Assembly: GCA_934663655.1 (NCBI GenBank)
Contig: CAKUKT010000035.1
Span: 1 to 13,503, forward strand
Source of the DNA: an uncultured Victivallaceae bacterium
GTDB lineage: Bacteria; Verrucomicrobiota; Lentisphaeria; Victivallales; Victivallaceae
DNA: 13,503 nt
Direction of reading: 5' to 3'
This document shows, piece after piece, positions 6,563-12,551 of this stretch (position 1 is its first letter; each line of letters starts with the position of its first letter). Below the pieces are notes generated by a model. The model saw only the letters and a list, made by a program, of their open reading frames with translations. It did no database searches and was not told where the DNA came from. The translations under genes were made by a program, and so were the position numbers.

Positions 6563-8148
6563 GTATGGAGACATCAGGATTTTCCGCTTCGCTCGACCGG
6601 CTTGAACGGGTGATCTCGCAACGCTGGCCGGGGCGCGAGCGTACCAATCCCCGCGAAGATGACCGGGCGCTGCTGCGCGAGGGGCTGCTGAACGAAAACG
6701 AACTGGTCGCACTCTATGCGGAAGCCTTTGAGGTGCCGGGGGTGGATGAGGACGAACTCGATTTGCCCGAACCCTATCCCGGGGCCGCTCCGGAATTTTT
6801 CAACACCAACGAATGCCTGCCGCTGGAGTGGGACGAAAAACGGATGGTGATGCTGGTCTCCGATCCGTATGATCTGGAACGGCTGGCGTTTCTGGCGATG
6901 AAGTGCTGGCAGTTGACGCTGGAACCGCGATTTGTCCGGAGAACATTCCTCGAGCGCATGCTCAGTCGTTTTCAGGCTGACGACAATGACGAAGACGCCG
7001 ATCTGATCGATGCCGGTGATGAAAATGCGTTACGTACCCTGGCGGGGGAGGCGCGGATCGTGCGGCTGGTCAACGATATTTTCACGCAGGCGATCGAACT
7101 TGGCGCCAGCGACATTCACGTTGAACCCGGCGAGGATTACGTTGCCGTCCGACTCCGGGTTGACGGGGTGTTGACTGAAATCATGAATTGTCCGCTCAGT
7201 CAGTTCCCGGCGATCGCGTCGCGGATTAAACTGCTCGGCGGGCTCAACATCGCCGAAAGCCGTCTTCCTCAGGACGGGCGCACGAATGTCCGGCTCGGTC
7301 ATACGGAACTGGATATGCGTATCAGCACGATTCCGATTCTGACCGGGGAAAGCATCGTGCTGCGGCTGCTCAATCAGGAGGCGATTAATTTTGATCTCCG
7401 CACGCTCGGCATGTCGGCGCGGCATCTGGCGCAGTTTGAACGGTTGATCAAGATTCCGCACGGGATCATTCTGGTGGTGGGGCCGACCGGCAGCGGGAAG
7501 ACCACCACGCTCTACAGTGTCATCGACCAGCTGAATGATTCAAAGAAGAAGATCATCACGATCGAGGATCCGGTGGAGTACAAGACTCCCGGATTGTGTC
7601 AGGTGCAGGTGAATCCGAAGATCGGGGTGACCTTTGTCGCTGGTTTGCGTTCGATTGTGCGTCAGGATCCTGACATTATCCTGGTCGGGGAGATCCGTGA
7701 CCGGGAGACTGCGGACATTGCGATCAATGCGGCGTTGACCGGTCACCTGGTATTGAGCACGCTGCACACCAACGACGCGGTCGGCGCGGTTACCCGGCTG
7801 CTCGACATGGGGGTGGAGAACTTTCTGGTGTCGAGCGCGCTCTTCGGGGTGCTCTCGCAGCGGCTGGTGCGGAAGATCTGCACGAACTGTTCCGGAACCG
7901 GCACCATCGACGGCGGCAAGTGTCGTCGCTGCAACGGGACCGGATTCAAGGGACGCAGCGGCATATTTGAGTTGCTGATCGTGAACGATGAGATTCGGGC
8001 CGCGATCAACCGCAACGCGTCGAGCGGCGAACTGGAGGAGATCGCCATCCGCCACGGAATGATAACCCTGCAGCAGGACGGCGAGGCGAAGGTCGCCGCT
8101 GGTCTCACCACTGCGGCTGAATTGAGCCGCTCCACCGCGGAGATGTAA
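6559..8148 (+). CDS. gspE: Type II secretion ATPase GspE
   Basis: GspE is the cytoplasmic hexameric ATPase that powers pseudopilus assembly and docks on GspL. The 529-residue protein has an N-terminal GspE/PilB-type domain (about 30-135), a PAS-like N2E domain (about 158-290) and a RecA-like core. Visible motifs are Walker A GPTGSGKT (308-315), Asp box TIEDPVEY (334-341), Walker B ILVGEIRD (374-381) and His box TGHLVLSTLHTN (394-405). A zinc motif follows: CTNC (441-444) and CRRC (455-458), each continuing as GTG, so both read CxxCxGxG. Only ten residues separate the two CxxC pairs, far shorter than the roughly 29 in Vibrio EpsE. The GTG at 6559 is preferred because AAGGA (6545-6549) lies nine bases upstream and it overlaps the gspD stop (GTGA); ATG 6565 is the alternative and is too far from that site. 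Confidence 0.95.
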   Translation: MSMETSGFSASLDRLERVISQRWPGRERTNPREDDRALLREGLLNENELVALYAEAFEVPGVDEDELDLPEPYPGAAPEFFNTNECLPLEWDEKRMVMLVSDPYDLERLAFLAMKCWQLTLEPRFVRRTFLERMLSRFQADDNDEDADLIDAGDENALRTLAGEARIVRLVNDIFTQAIELGASDIHVEPGEDYVAVRLRVDGVLTEIMNCPLSQFPAIASRIKLLGGLNIAESRLPQDGRTNVRLGHTELDMRISTIPILTGESIVLRLLNQEAINFDLRTLGMSARHLAQFERLIKIPHGIILVVGPTGSGKTTTLYSVIDQLNDSKKKIITIEDPVEYKTPGLCQVQVNPKIGVTFVAGLRSIVRQDPDIILVGEIRDRETADIAINAALTGHLVLSTLHTNDAVGAVTRLLDMGVENFLVSSALFGVLSQRLVRKICTNCSGTGTIDGGKCRRCNGTGFKGRSGIFELLIVNDEIRAAINRNASSGELEEIAIRHGMITLQQDGEAKVAAGLTTAAELSRSTAEM

Positions 8149-8154
8149 CAGCCG

Positions 8155-9366
8155 ATGCCGCTCTACAAATACATCGCCGCCGCCCGCGACAACACCCCGC
8201 ACGAGGTGTTGATCGAGGCGGACAATGAAAAAGAGGCGCTGGCCAAGCTGCGGTCGCGGCGGCTGACGCCGGTGAGTTTTGTCGGAGAGGAGAGTTCGGA
8301 GGCCGGCCGGAAGGGCCACGGCTGGGGCAAGAACGGGATTGACACCTATGAGTTCACGCGGGAACTGGCGCCGCTGCTGGACGCGCATATTCCGCTGGAG
8401 CGGGCGCTCGGCATCATTGCCGACGGTGCGGTCGAGACCGGTCAGCGGGATTTCGTCAACGCGTTGCGCCAGGGGCTGCACGAGGGGAAGAAGTTCTCCG
8501 AACTGGTGCGTTCGCATGGATCGCTGTTCCCGAGTTACTACGCCAATCTGATCGAGAGCGGCGAGGAGACCGGCTGTCTTCCCGAGGTAGTGGGAGAATT
8601 GTATAAGTTCATGGGGGAGAGCCGGGAACTGCGCGACTTCATCATCTCCAGTTCGATCTATCCGCTGGTGATTCTGACGATCACGCTGGTGGTAGTGGTT
8701 CTGCTTTTCACGGTGTTCGTTCCCCGGTTCGTGAAGGTTTTCATCGATATGGGTCGGGAACTGCCGCCGGCGATGGAGTTCCTGGTGGCGGTCAGCACTC
8801 TGGCCAAGTGGGGCTGGTGGTCGGTGCCGCTGGCTATCTTCGTCATCTGGTGGGGGCTCAAGCAGCAGTACGGTGAACGGCGGCTCAAGATCGCATTCGC
8901 GAAGTTCCAGTTGCGCGTGCCGATGTGGTCGCGGATCGTGATCGACCTGGAGATGTGCAAATACCTGCGGACGCTGGCAATCCTGATCGCCAACCATGTG
9001 GAAATCATCCGCACGGTCAGAATTTCCGGGCGGATCATCGGCAATCCGGTTATCGCCGCGGAATTTGACGGCATCGACCGCAAGCTCAAAGGCGGTGAAA
9101 AACTTTCGGCGGCGCTGGCCGGCAACCGTTTTCTGCCGCGTGGTGCGGTGCCGATGCTCCGGGTTGGCGAGGAGTCCGGTTCAGTCGGCGAGATGCTCGC
9201 CAGAATCGCCGGCAATCTTGAGAGCGACACCCGGCTGAAGATCAAGCGGCTGCTCAGTCTTTTTGAACCGGCGGTGATAGTTTTTCTCGCGCTGGTGGTG
9301 TTGATCGTGGTCGTCTCGATTTTCGCGGCGATGATGGAAATAAATGCAATCAGTCAGGGAGGTTGA
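8155..9366 (+). CDS. gspF: Type II secretion inner-membrane platform protein GspF
   Basis: GspF is the polytopic inner-membrane core on which the pseudopilus is assembled, thought to be rotated or shifted by GspE. The 403 residues match the family length. An N-terminal segment opens PLYKYIAAARDNTPHEVLIEA in family style, although residues 40-60 are a charged, Gly-rich linker. Two homologous cytoplasmic GspF domains lie at about 65-167 and 268-370; each has the 'GEE.G.' signature (ESGEETGCLPEV at 134-145; RVGEESGSVGEM at 336-347). Transmembrane helices are at about 168-192, 219-236 and 371-394. The start is six bases after the gspE stop, with GGAG at 8139-8142, a rather long 12 bases upstream. 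It is in the usual E-F-G order. Confidence 0.94.
   Translation: MPLYKYIAAARDNTPHEVLIEADNEKEALAKLRSRRLTPVSFVGEESSEAGRKGHGWGKNGIDTYEFTRELAPLLDAHIPLERALGIIADGAVETGQRDFVNALRQGLHEGKKFSELVRSHGSLFPSYYANLIESGEETGCLPEVVGELYKFMGESRELRDFIISSSIYPLVILTITLVVVVLLFTVFVPRFVKVFIDMGRELPPAMEFLVAVSTLAKWGWWSVPLAIFVIWWGLKQQYGERRLKIAFAKFQLRVPMWSRIVIDLEMCKYLRTLAILIANHVEIIRTVRISGRIIGNPVIAAEFDGIDRKLKGGEKLSAALAGNRFLPRGAVPMLRVGEESGSVGEMLARIAGNLESDTRLKIKRLLSLFEPAVIVFLALVVLIVVVSIFAAMMEINAISQGG
9356..9362 (+). promoter_or_regulatory. Ribosome binding site that decides the gspG start
   Basis: AGGGAGG lies eight bases upstream of ATG 9371, inside the last codons of gspF. It selects 9371 over the in-frame ATG at 9344, which would add nine residues in front of an already basic leader. 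Confidence 0.75.
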
Positions 9367-9370
9367 TGAA

Positions 9371-9796
9371 ATGGTTAAACGTCAATACCGGAGGCGGCGC
9401 TTCACGCTGATCGAAGTGGTGGTGGCGATTGTGATCGTGGTCACGCTTGCTTCGATCGCGACGCCGATGTATCTCAACTACATTAAAAAGGCCAATATTG
9501 ATGCGGCGAAGACGCAGATCCGGTTGTTGCGGGATGCGCTGACCGGTTACCGGCTGGACATCGGCAGTTATCCGGATTCGGATATCGGGCTTCAGGCGCT
9601 GGTGGAGAATCCCGATGATAACGAACAGTGGAACGGCCCCTACCTCCAGCCGCCGGTGGTGCCCAAGGATCCGTGGGGCAACGACTATGTCTACACTTCG
9701 CCCGGCGAACATGGGGACTTCGATCTCACCAGCTACGGGGCTGACGGTGAACCCGGCGGGGAGGGTGAGAACGCCGACATCAACAGTTGGGAATAA
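9371..9796 (+). CDS. gspG: Major pseudopilin GspG
   Basis: GspG is the main subunit of the periplasmic pseudopilus that pushes substrates through the secretin. The 141-residue protein starts MVKRQYRRRRFTLIEVVVAI. The prepilin motif FTLIE with Glu at +5 is intact and is followed by a hydrophobic helix (about 11-33), but the residue before Phe is Arg, not the Gly normally required by the prepilin peptidase. The C-terminal part has the GspG hallmarks: 'YPDSDIGLQALVENP', 'GPYLQPPVVPKDPWGNDYVY', 'HGDFDLTSYGADGEPGGEGE' and 'ADINSW'. The SYGADGEPGGEGE stretch is the calcium-binding loop region of the family. These hallmarks mark the operon as type II secretion rather than a type IV pilus. The start is fixed by AGGGAGG eight bases upstream and is four bases after the gspF stop. 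It is the last gene of the operon. Confidence 0.95.
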   Translation: MVKRQYRRRRFTLIEVVVAIVIVVTLASIATPMYLNYIKKANIDAAKTQIRLLRDALTGYRLDIGSYPDSDIGLQALVENPDDNEQWNGPYLQPPVVPKDPWGNDYVYTSPGEHGDFDLTSYGADGEPGGEGENADINSWE

Positions 9797-9824
9797 AAAC
9801 ATCTTTTCGGCGATTGAAAACCGT

Positions 9825-9858
9825 GATCCGCTCCCGCGACGGGGCGGATCTTTTTTTT
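9825..9858 (+). terminator. Intrinsic terminator ending the type II secretion operon
   Basis: GATCCGC (9825-9831) pairs with GCGGATC (9844-9850), with further partial G-C pairing toward the loop, and eight T residues follow at once (9851-9858). It lies 28 bases after the gspG stop. This is a strong rho-independent terminator on the plus strand. Confidence 0.9.
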
Positions 9859-9860
9859 GT

Positions 9861-9887
9861 CGTTCCGGAAAGGGGTGGCGTTCCGGA
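9861..9887. repeat. Short direct repeat downstream of the gspG terminator
   Basis: CGTTCCGGA occurs at 9861-9869 and again at 9879-9887, an 18-base period, just after the terminator T-run. The core TTCCGGA is nearly palindromic. It could be a paired binding site or chance; nothing ties it to a gene. Confidence 0.3.
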
Positions 9888-9914
9888 GTAGAAGTCCGTC
9901 CGCCCGCCAATTAG

Positions 9915-9932
9915 AAAAAAATGCATTCTTTT
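9915..9932. promoter_or_regulatory. A-tract/T-tract palindrome centred on ATGCAT, candidate operator
   Basis: The 18 bases form an inverted repeat around ATGCAT (9921-9926) with A-rich left and T-rich right arms; only one of nine base pairs is mismatched (9919/9928). It lies upstream of the candidate promoter of the oxidoreductase-epimerase operon. A dimeric regulator site is an inference from symmetry and position. Confidence 0.4.
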
Positions 9933-9934
9933 TG

Positions 9935-9947
9935 ATGGAAATTCCAT
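9935..9947. promoter_or_regulatory. Second palindrome ATGGAAATTCCAT abutting the -35 box, candidate operator
   Basis: Arms ATGGAA (9935-9940) and TTCCAT (9942-9947) flank one central base and end directly before the proposed -35 hexamer at 9948. A protein bound here would touch the polymerase site. The function is inferred from symmetry and location only. Confidence 0.4.
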
Positions 9948-9976
9948 TTGATTACTGCGATACGGTGATATATTTT
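9948..9976 (+). promoter_or_regulatory. Candidate sigma-70 promoter for the oxidoreductase-epimerase operon
   Basis: TTGATT (9948-9953) resembles the -35 consensus. Downstream are TATTTT (9971-9976) at 17 bases, or TATATT (9969-9974) at 15 bases, as the -10 element. It lies about 40 bases before the ATG at 10016, after a strong terminator, in a locally AT-rich patch, which is where the promoter of this operon should be. Confidence 0.55.
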
Positions 9977-10015
9977 TAGAAGCTTCAAAAACAGCAACAT
10001 TGAGGTATGACAGCG

Positions 10016-11218
10016 ATGAAAGAGCTTCGGATTGGTTTAATCGGCGCTTCCGGACGGGGAGCGTTGGCGGATTATTCACATCAGCCGGATAATGGAGTGC
10101 GCCTGGTTGCCGCGGCGGAAATTTATCCCGAGGCGGCGGAGCGCTTTCGTGAACGTTTTCAGAAGAAGTTCTCCTGTGTGCCCACGCTCTATACCGACTA
10201 CCGGGAGATGATTGAAAAGGAGGCGCTTGACGGCGTTTTCATCACCACGCCGGATTTCCTCCACTGCGAACACGCCTGTTTCGCATTGAACCACAAAGTC
10301 GCGGTATATCTGGAGAAACCGCTGGCCATATCGATCGCCGACGCCGACAAGATCCTCGAAACCGCCTGGCGCAACCGCACCCGGCTGGTGATCGGTCACA
10401 ACATGCGCTATATGGGCTTCACGCAGAAGATGAAGGAGGTGATTGACCGCGGTGACATCGGAGAAGTGCGTTCGGTCTGGTGCCGTCATTTCATCAGTTA
10501 CGGCGGCGACGCCTATTTCCGCGACTGGCACGCCTGCGAGAAATATTCCAACAGTCTGCTGCTTCAGAAGGGGGCGCACGACATCGACGTGATTCACTGG
10601 CTTGCCGGCGGATATGCTCGCCGGGTCAACGGCATGGGAAATCTGACGGTTTACGATAAACTGCCGCGCCGGGCTCCGGGTGAGGAGCGGATCCGGGAAG
10701 GAATCTCTTCGGTCTGGACGGCCAAACACTGGCCGCCGATGGAGCAGAAGGATATGTTTCCGGTGGTGGAGGTAAACGATCTCAACATGATCAACCTCGA
10801 ACTTGACAACGGCGTGCTGGCCTGCTATCTCCAGTGCCATTACACTCCCGACTGCTGTCGGAACTATACGGTTATCGGCACCCGGGGACGTATTGAGAAC
10901 CAGGGTGATGGCAGCAACTGCTCGATTCAGGTCTGGACATGCCGTTCCGATGGTTACAGTCTGGAAGGGGATGCCACCTACCGGGTTCATGCCCCGGTTG
11001 ACAATCACGGTGGTGCCGATCCGCAGATCGTGCAGAGTTTCATTGATGCGCTGCGGGATCTGCCGTTCCACGGCGCGAGTGCCCAGGCGGCGCGCAACAG
11101 TGTTGCCGCCGGTTGCTGCGGTGCCGATTCGATTCGTCAGGGCGGCATGGCGCTGGAGGTGCCGCCGCTGCCGGAGCATCTGCTTAATTTCGATTTCGCA
11201 TACGCCAGGGAGAAATAA
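10016..11218 (+). CDS. Gfo/Idh/MocA-family NAD(P)-dependent oxidoreductase
   Basis: Members of this family oxidise or reduce sugars, inositols, sugar acids or UDP-sugars in the cytoplasm with NAD(P). The 400-residue protein has an N-terminal Rossmann fold with GLIGASGRG (7-15), the EKP nucleotide-binding motif in 'VYLEKPLAI' (100-102), and the family's catalytic region KGAHDIDVIHWL with Lys185, His188 and Asp191. The C-terminal alpha/beta substrate domain follows ('NMINLELDNGVLACY', 'YTVIGTRGRIENQG'). The ATG at 10016 is preferred over 10007 because GAGGT (10002-10006) is nine bases away from the former and touches the latter. The epimerase gene starts two bases after its stop, so the pair is an operon and a sugar or UDP-sugar substrate is likely. 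The exact substrate cannot be read from the sequence. It carries 11 or so Cys residues, more than is usual, including CC pairs near 282 and 368. Confidence 0.9.
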   Translation: MKELRIGLIGASGRGALADYSHQPDNGVRLVAAAEIYPEAAERFRERFQKKFSCVPTLYTDYREMIEKEALDGVFITTPDFLHCEHACFALNHKVAVYLEKPLAISIADADKILETAWRNRTRLVIGHNMRYMGFTQKMKEVIDRGDIGEVRSVWCRHFISYGGDAYFRDWHACEKYSNSLLLQKGAHDIDVIHWLAGGYARRVNGMGNLTVYDKLPRRAPGEERIREGISSVWTAKHWPPMEQKDMFPVVEVNDLNMINLELDNGVLACYLQCHYTPDCCRNYTVIGTRGRIENQGDGSNCSIQVWTCRSDGYSLEGDATYRVHAPVDNHGGADPQIVQSFIDALRDLPFHGASAQAARNSVAAGCCGADSIRQGGMALEVPPLPEHLLNFDFAYAREK

Positions 11219-11220
11219 CA

Positions 11221-12135
11221 ATGCGGGTTTTAATCACCGGTGGAGCCGGTTTCATCGGCAGCCATATTGTGGAATATTTTCAAGGCAAGGCCGAAGTCCG
11301 GGTGTTGGACAGTCTGCGCAGCGGTTTTGAGGCCAATCTGAAGCCGTTCAAGGTGGAGTTCATCCGTGGGGACATTCGCGACCGGGCGGCGGTGGATGCG
11401 GCGATGCGCGGCGTGGATTACGTATTTCATCTGGCGGCGCTGATCAGCGTGCCGGAATCGATGACCAAGATCACCGAATGCATCGACATCAACGATCAGG
11501 GCATGATCAACGTGCTGGAAAGTGCGGCGGCGGCGGGAGTGAAAAAGCTCTGCTTCAGTACTTCGGCGGCGATTTACGGTGACAATCCGGTGGTGCCCAA
11601 GGTCGAAACGATGTTTCCGGAACCGAAAAGCCCCTACGCGATCACCAAGCTGGATGGTGAATATTATTGCCGGATGTTCACCAATGAGGGCAGATTGCAG
11701 ACGGCTTGTCTGAGATATTTCAATGTGTTCGGGCCCCGGCAGGACCCCCGCAGTGCTTATGCGGCGGCGGTGCCGATATTCATCGACAAGGCGCTGCGCA
11801 ATGAACCGCTGACGATCTTCGGTGATGGTGAGCAGACGCGGGATTTCGTCTTTGTGAAGGATGTGGTTGCAGCCAACGTATTCTTCGCAACGCACGATTT
11901 TACCGGGGTTCACAATGTCGCCTGCGGCGGTCGGATCACGATCAACGATCTGGCCCGGGAGATCATCCGGTTGACCGGATCGAAATCGGAGATAAAGTAT
12001 CTGCCGGAACGAGCCGGAGATGTCCGTCATTCGATGGCCTCGATCGATAAGCTGTTGTCAACCGGTTTCAAGCCGTCCTTCACCTTTGCGGAAGGTCTGG
12101 CGGAAACGGTCCGGGCTTATCGCGAGAAACTCTGA
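11221..12135 (+). CDS. NAD-dependent UDP-sugar 4-epimerase (WbpP/GalE-like extended SDR)
   Basis: Extended short-chain dehydrogenases of this type invert C4 of UDP-glucose or UDP-GlcNAc through a 4-keto intermediate, supplying precursors for surface polysaccharides. The 304-residue protein shows the cofactor motif TGGAGFIG (6-13), 'GDIRD' (50-54), 'FHLAAL' (69-74), catalytic Ser/Thr in 'FSTSAAIYG' (112-120), and catalytic Tyr139 and Lys143 in YAITK. 'LRYFNVFGPRQDPRSAYAAA' and 'IFGDGEQTRDFVFVKDV' follow. The 'RQDPxxAYAA' signature is typical of the UDP-N-acetylglucosamine 4-epimerases (WbpP group) rather than classic GalE. The sequence is about 30-40 residues shorter than WbpP. The start has AGGGAGA about eight bases upstream, inside the end of the oxidoreductase gene. 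Substrate choice between UDP-Glc and UDP-GlcNAc is inference. Confidence 0.9.
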   Translation: MRVLITGGAGFIGSHIVEYFQGKAEVRVLDSLRSGFEANLKPFKVEFIRGDIRDRAAVDAAMRGVDYVFHLAALISVPESMTKITECIDINDQGMINVLESAAAAGVKKLCFSTSAAIYGDNPVVPKVETMFPEPKSPYAITKLDGEYYCRMFTNEGRLQTACLRYFNVFGPRQDPRSAYAAAVPIFIDKALRNEPLTIFGDGEQTRDFVFVKDVVAANVFFATHDFTGVHNVACGGRITINDLAREIIRLTGSKSEIKYLPERAGDVRHSMASIDKLLSTGFKPSFTFAEGLAETVRAYREKL

Positions 12136-12148
12136 AATTCCGGAATTT
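12135..12148. repeat. 14-bp perfect palindrome at the epimerase stop codon
   Basis: AAATTCCGGAATTT is a perfect palindrome beginning with the last base of the TGA stop (12133-12135). It may form a short hairpin ahead of the main terminator or be a binding site; no function is established. Confidence 0.35.
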
Positions 12149-12154
12149 TGACAA

Positions 12155-12200
12155 GCCGGCGGCGGTACTCCCGCAGAGAGGAGTGGCGCCGCCGCTTTTT
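12155..12200 (+). terminator. Intrinsic terminator ending the oxidoreductase-epimerase operon
   Basis: GCCGGCGGCGGTACTCC (12155-12171) pairs, with a small bulge, with GGAGTGGCGCCGCCGC (12180-12195), and a T-run follows (12196-12200). It lies in the 67-base gap between convergent genes. On the minus strand the stem is not followed by a T-run, so it terminates mainly the plus-strand operon. Confidence 0.85.
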
Positions 12201-12202
12201 CT

Positions 12203-12457
12203 TCAACCGAACTGTTTGTGCAGCATAAAGAAAACCAGGACGCCGAGGGCAACCCCGAGGCCATGGTAGATGGAGATTTTCATCTTTCCCCATTGGTGAT
12301 CCGGGAAATTGCCGCTGAGGGCGCTGTAGATATCAGGGGTGGATTGAGCCAGCAGCGAATCCAGGTAGTCGTGCCAGCCTTTGAAGAAGAGTGAGAAGGT
12401 CAGCACCTGTTCAAGAATTGCGACCAGCACGGCAACAACGGCAATCCAATCCTTCAA
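12203..12457 (-). CDS. Small two-helix membrane protein of unknown function, TTG start
   Basis: I do not recognise a family. From a TTG at 12457 the product is 84 residues with two predicted transmembrane helices (about 4-25, 'WIAVVAVLVAILEQVLTFSL', and about 60-79, 'ISIYHGLGVALGVLVFFMLH'). They are joined by a polar loop of about 34 residues with Trp, His and Asp. TTG is chosen because GGAGAG (minus strand, 12472-12467) sits nine bases upstream and the protein then begins just before the first helix. The same frame stays open upstream into the dehydrogenase gene, where another start at 12682 would overlap it and add a low-complexity, Arg/Pro-rich stretch that does not look coding. It lies 94 bases downstream of the mannitol-phosphate dehydrogenase-like gene on the same strand, with a hairpin between, so it may share that transcript. 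It converges on the epimerase. Confidence 0.68.
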   Translation of the reverse strand: MKDWIAVVAVLVAILEQVLTFSLFFKGWHDYLDSLLAQSTPDIYSALSGNFPDHQWGKMKISIYHGLGVALGVLVFFMLHKQFG

Positions 12458-12466
12458 GCTATCTAT

Positions 12467-12472
12467 CTCTCC
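12467..12472 (-). promoter_or_regulatory. Ribosome binding site deciding the TTG start of the small membrane protein
   Basis: On the minus strand GGAGAG is followed by nine bases and TTG at 12457. No ATG or GTG with a comparable site exists in the frame between the dehydrogenase stop and the first membrane helix. Confidence 0.5.
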
Positions 12473-12510
12473 AGTTTCGGGCGGAATCCAGATTGTTCTG
12501 CGGTTCAAAT

Positions 12511-12544
12511 CCGGCGCGGTGACCGGGAGAGGTTCCCGCGCCGG
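12511..12544 (-). terminator. Strong GC-rich hairpin after the dehydrogenase gene, possible partial terminator
   Basis: CCGGCGCGG (12511-12519) and CCGCGCCGG (12536-12544) form a perfect 9-bp stem, extended inside by GACC (12521-12524) with GGTT (12531-12534, one G-U pair). It starts seven bases after the minus-strand stop at 12552. Only ATTT follows on that strand, so termination may be weak, allowing read-through to the small membrane gene or simply stabilising the 3' end. Confidence 0.5.
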
Positions 12545-12551
12545 ATGATTT

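Noticed and set aside
7540..8997. Long open frame on the minus strand opposite gspE and gspF (485 codons)
   Set aside because: It lies entirely opposite two clearly recognised genes, has a low-complexity His/Arg/Gln/Pro-rich translation and no domain motif; such frames are expected opposite GC-rich genes.
1272..9796. Type IV pilus operon (PilM-N-O-P-Q, PilB, PilC, PilA)
   Set aside because: The inner-membrane proteins could fit, but the last gene has the complete GspG C-terminal signature (GPYL..PKDPWG, SYGADG.PGGEGE.ADI) and the secretin has the N0-N3 layout of GspD; T2SS is the better name.
9859..9914. Small gene or RNA gene between the gspG terminator and the next promoter
   Set aside because: The stretch is short, has no start with a ribosome site, and holds only a short direct repeat; no RNA fold was evident.
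10076..11221. Minus-strand open frame of 381 codons opposite the oxidoreductase gene
   Set aside because: It mirrors a gene with clear Gfo/Idh motifs, and its translation is rich in Arg, His and Val with no recognisable fold.
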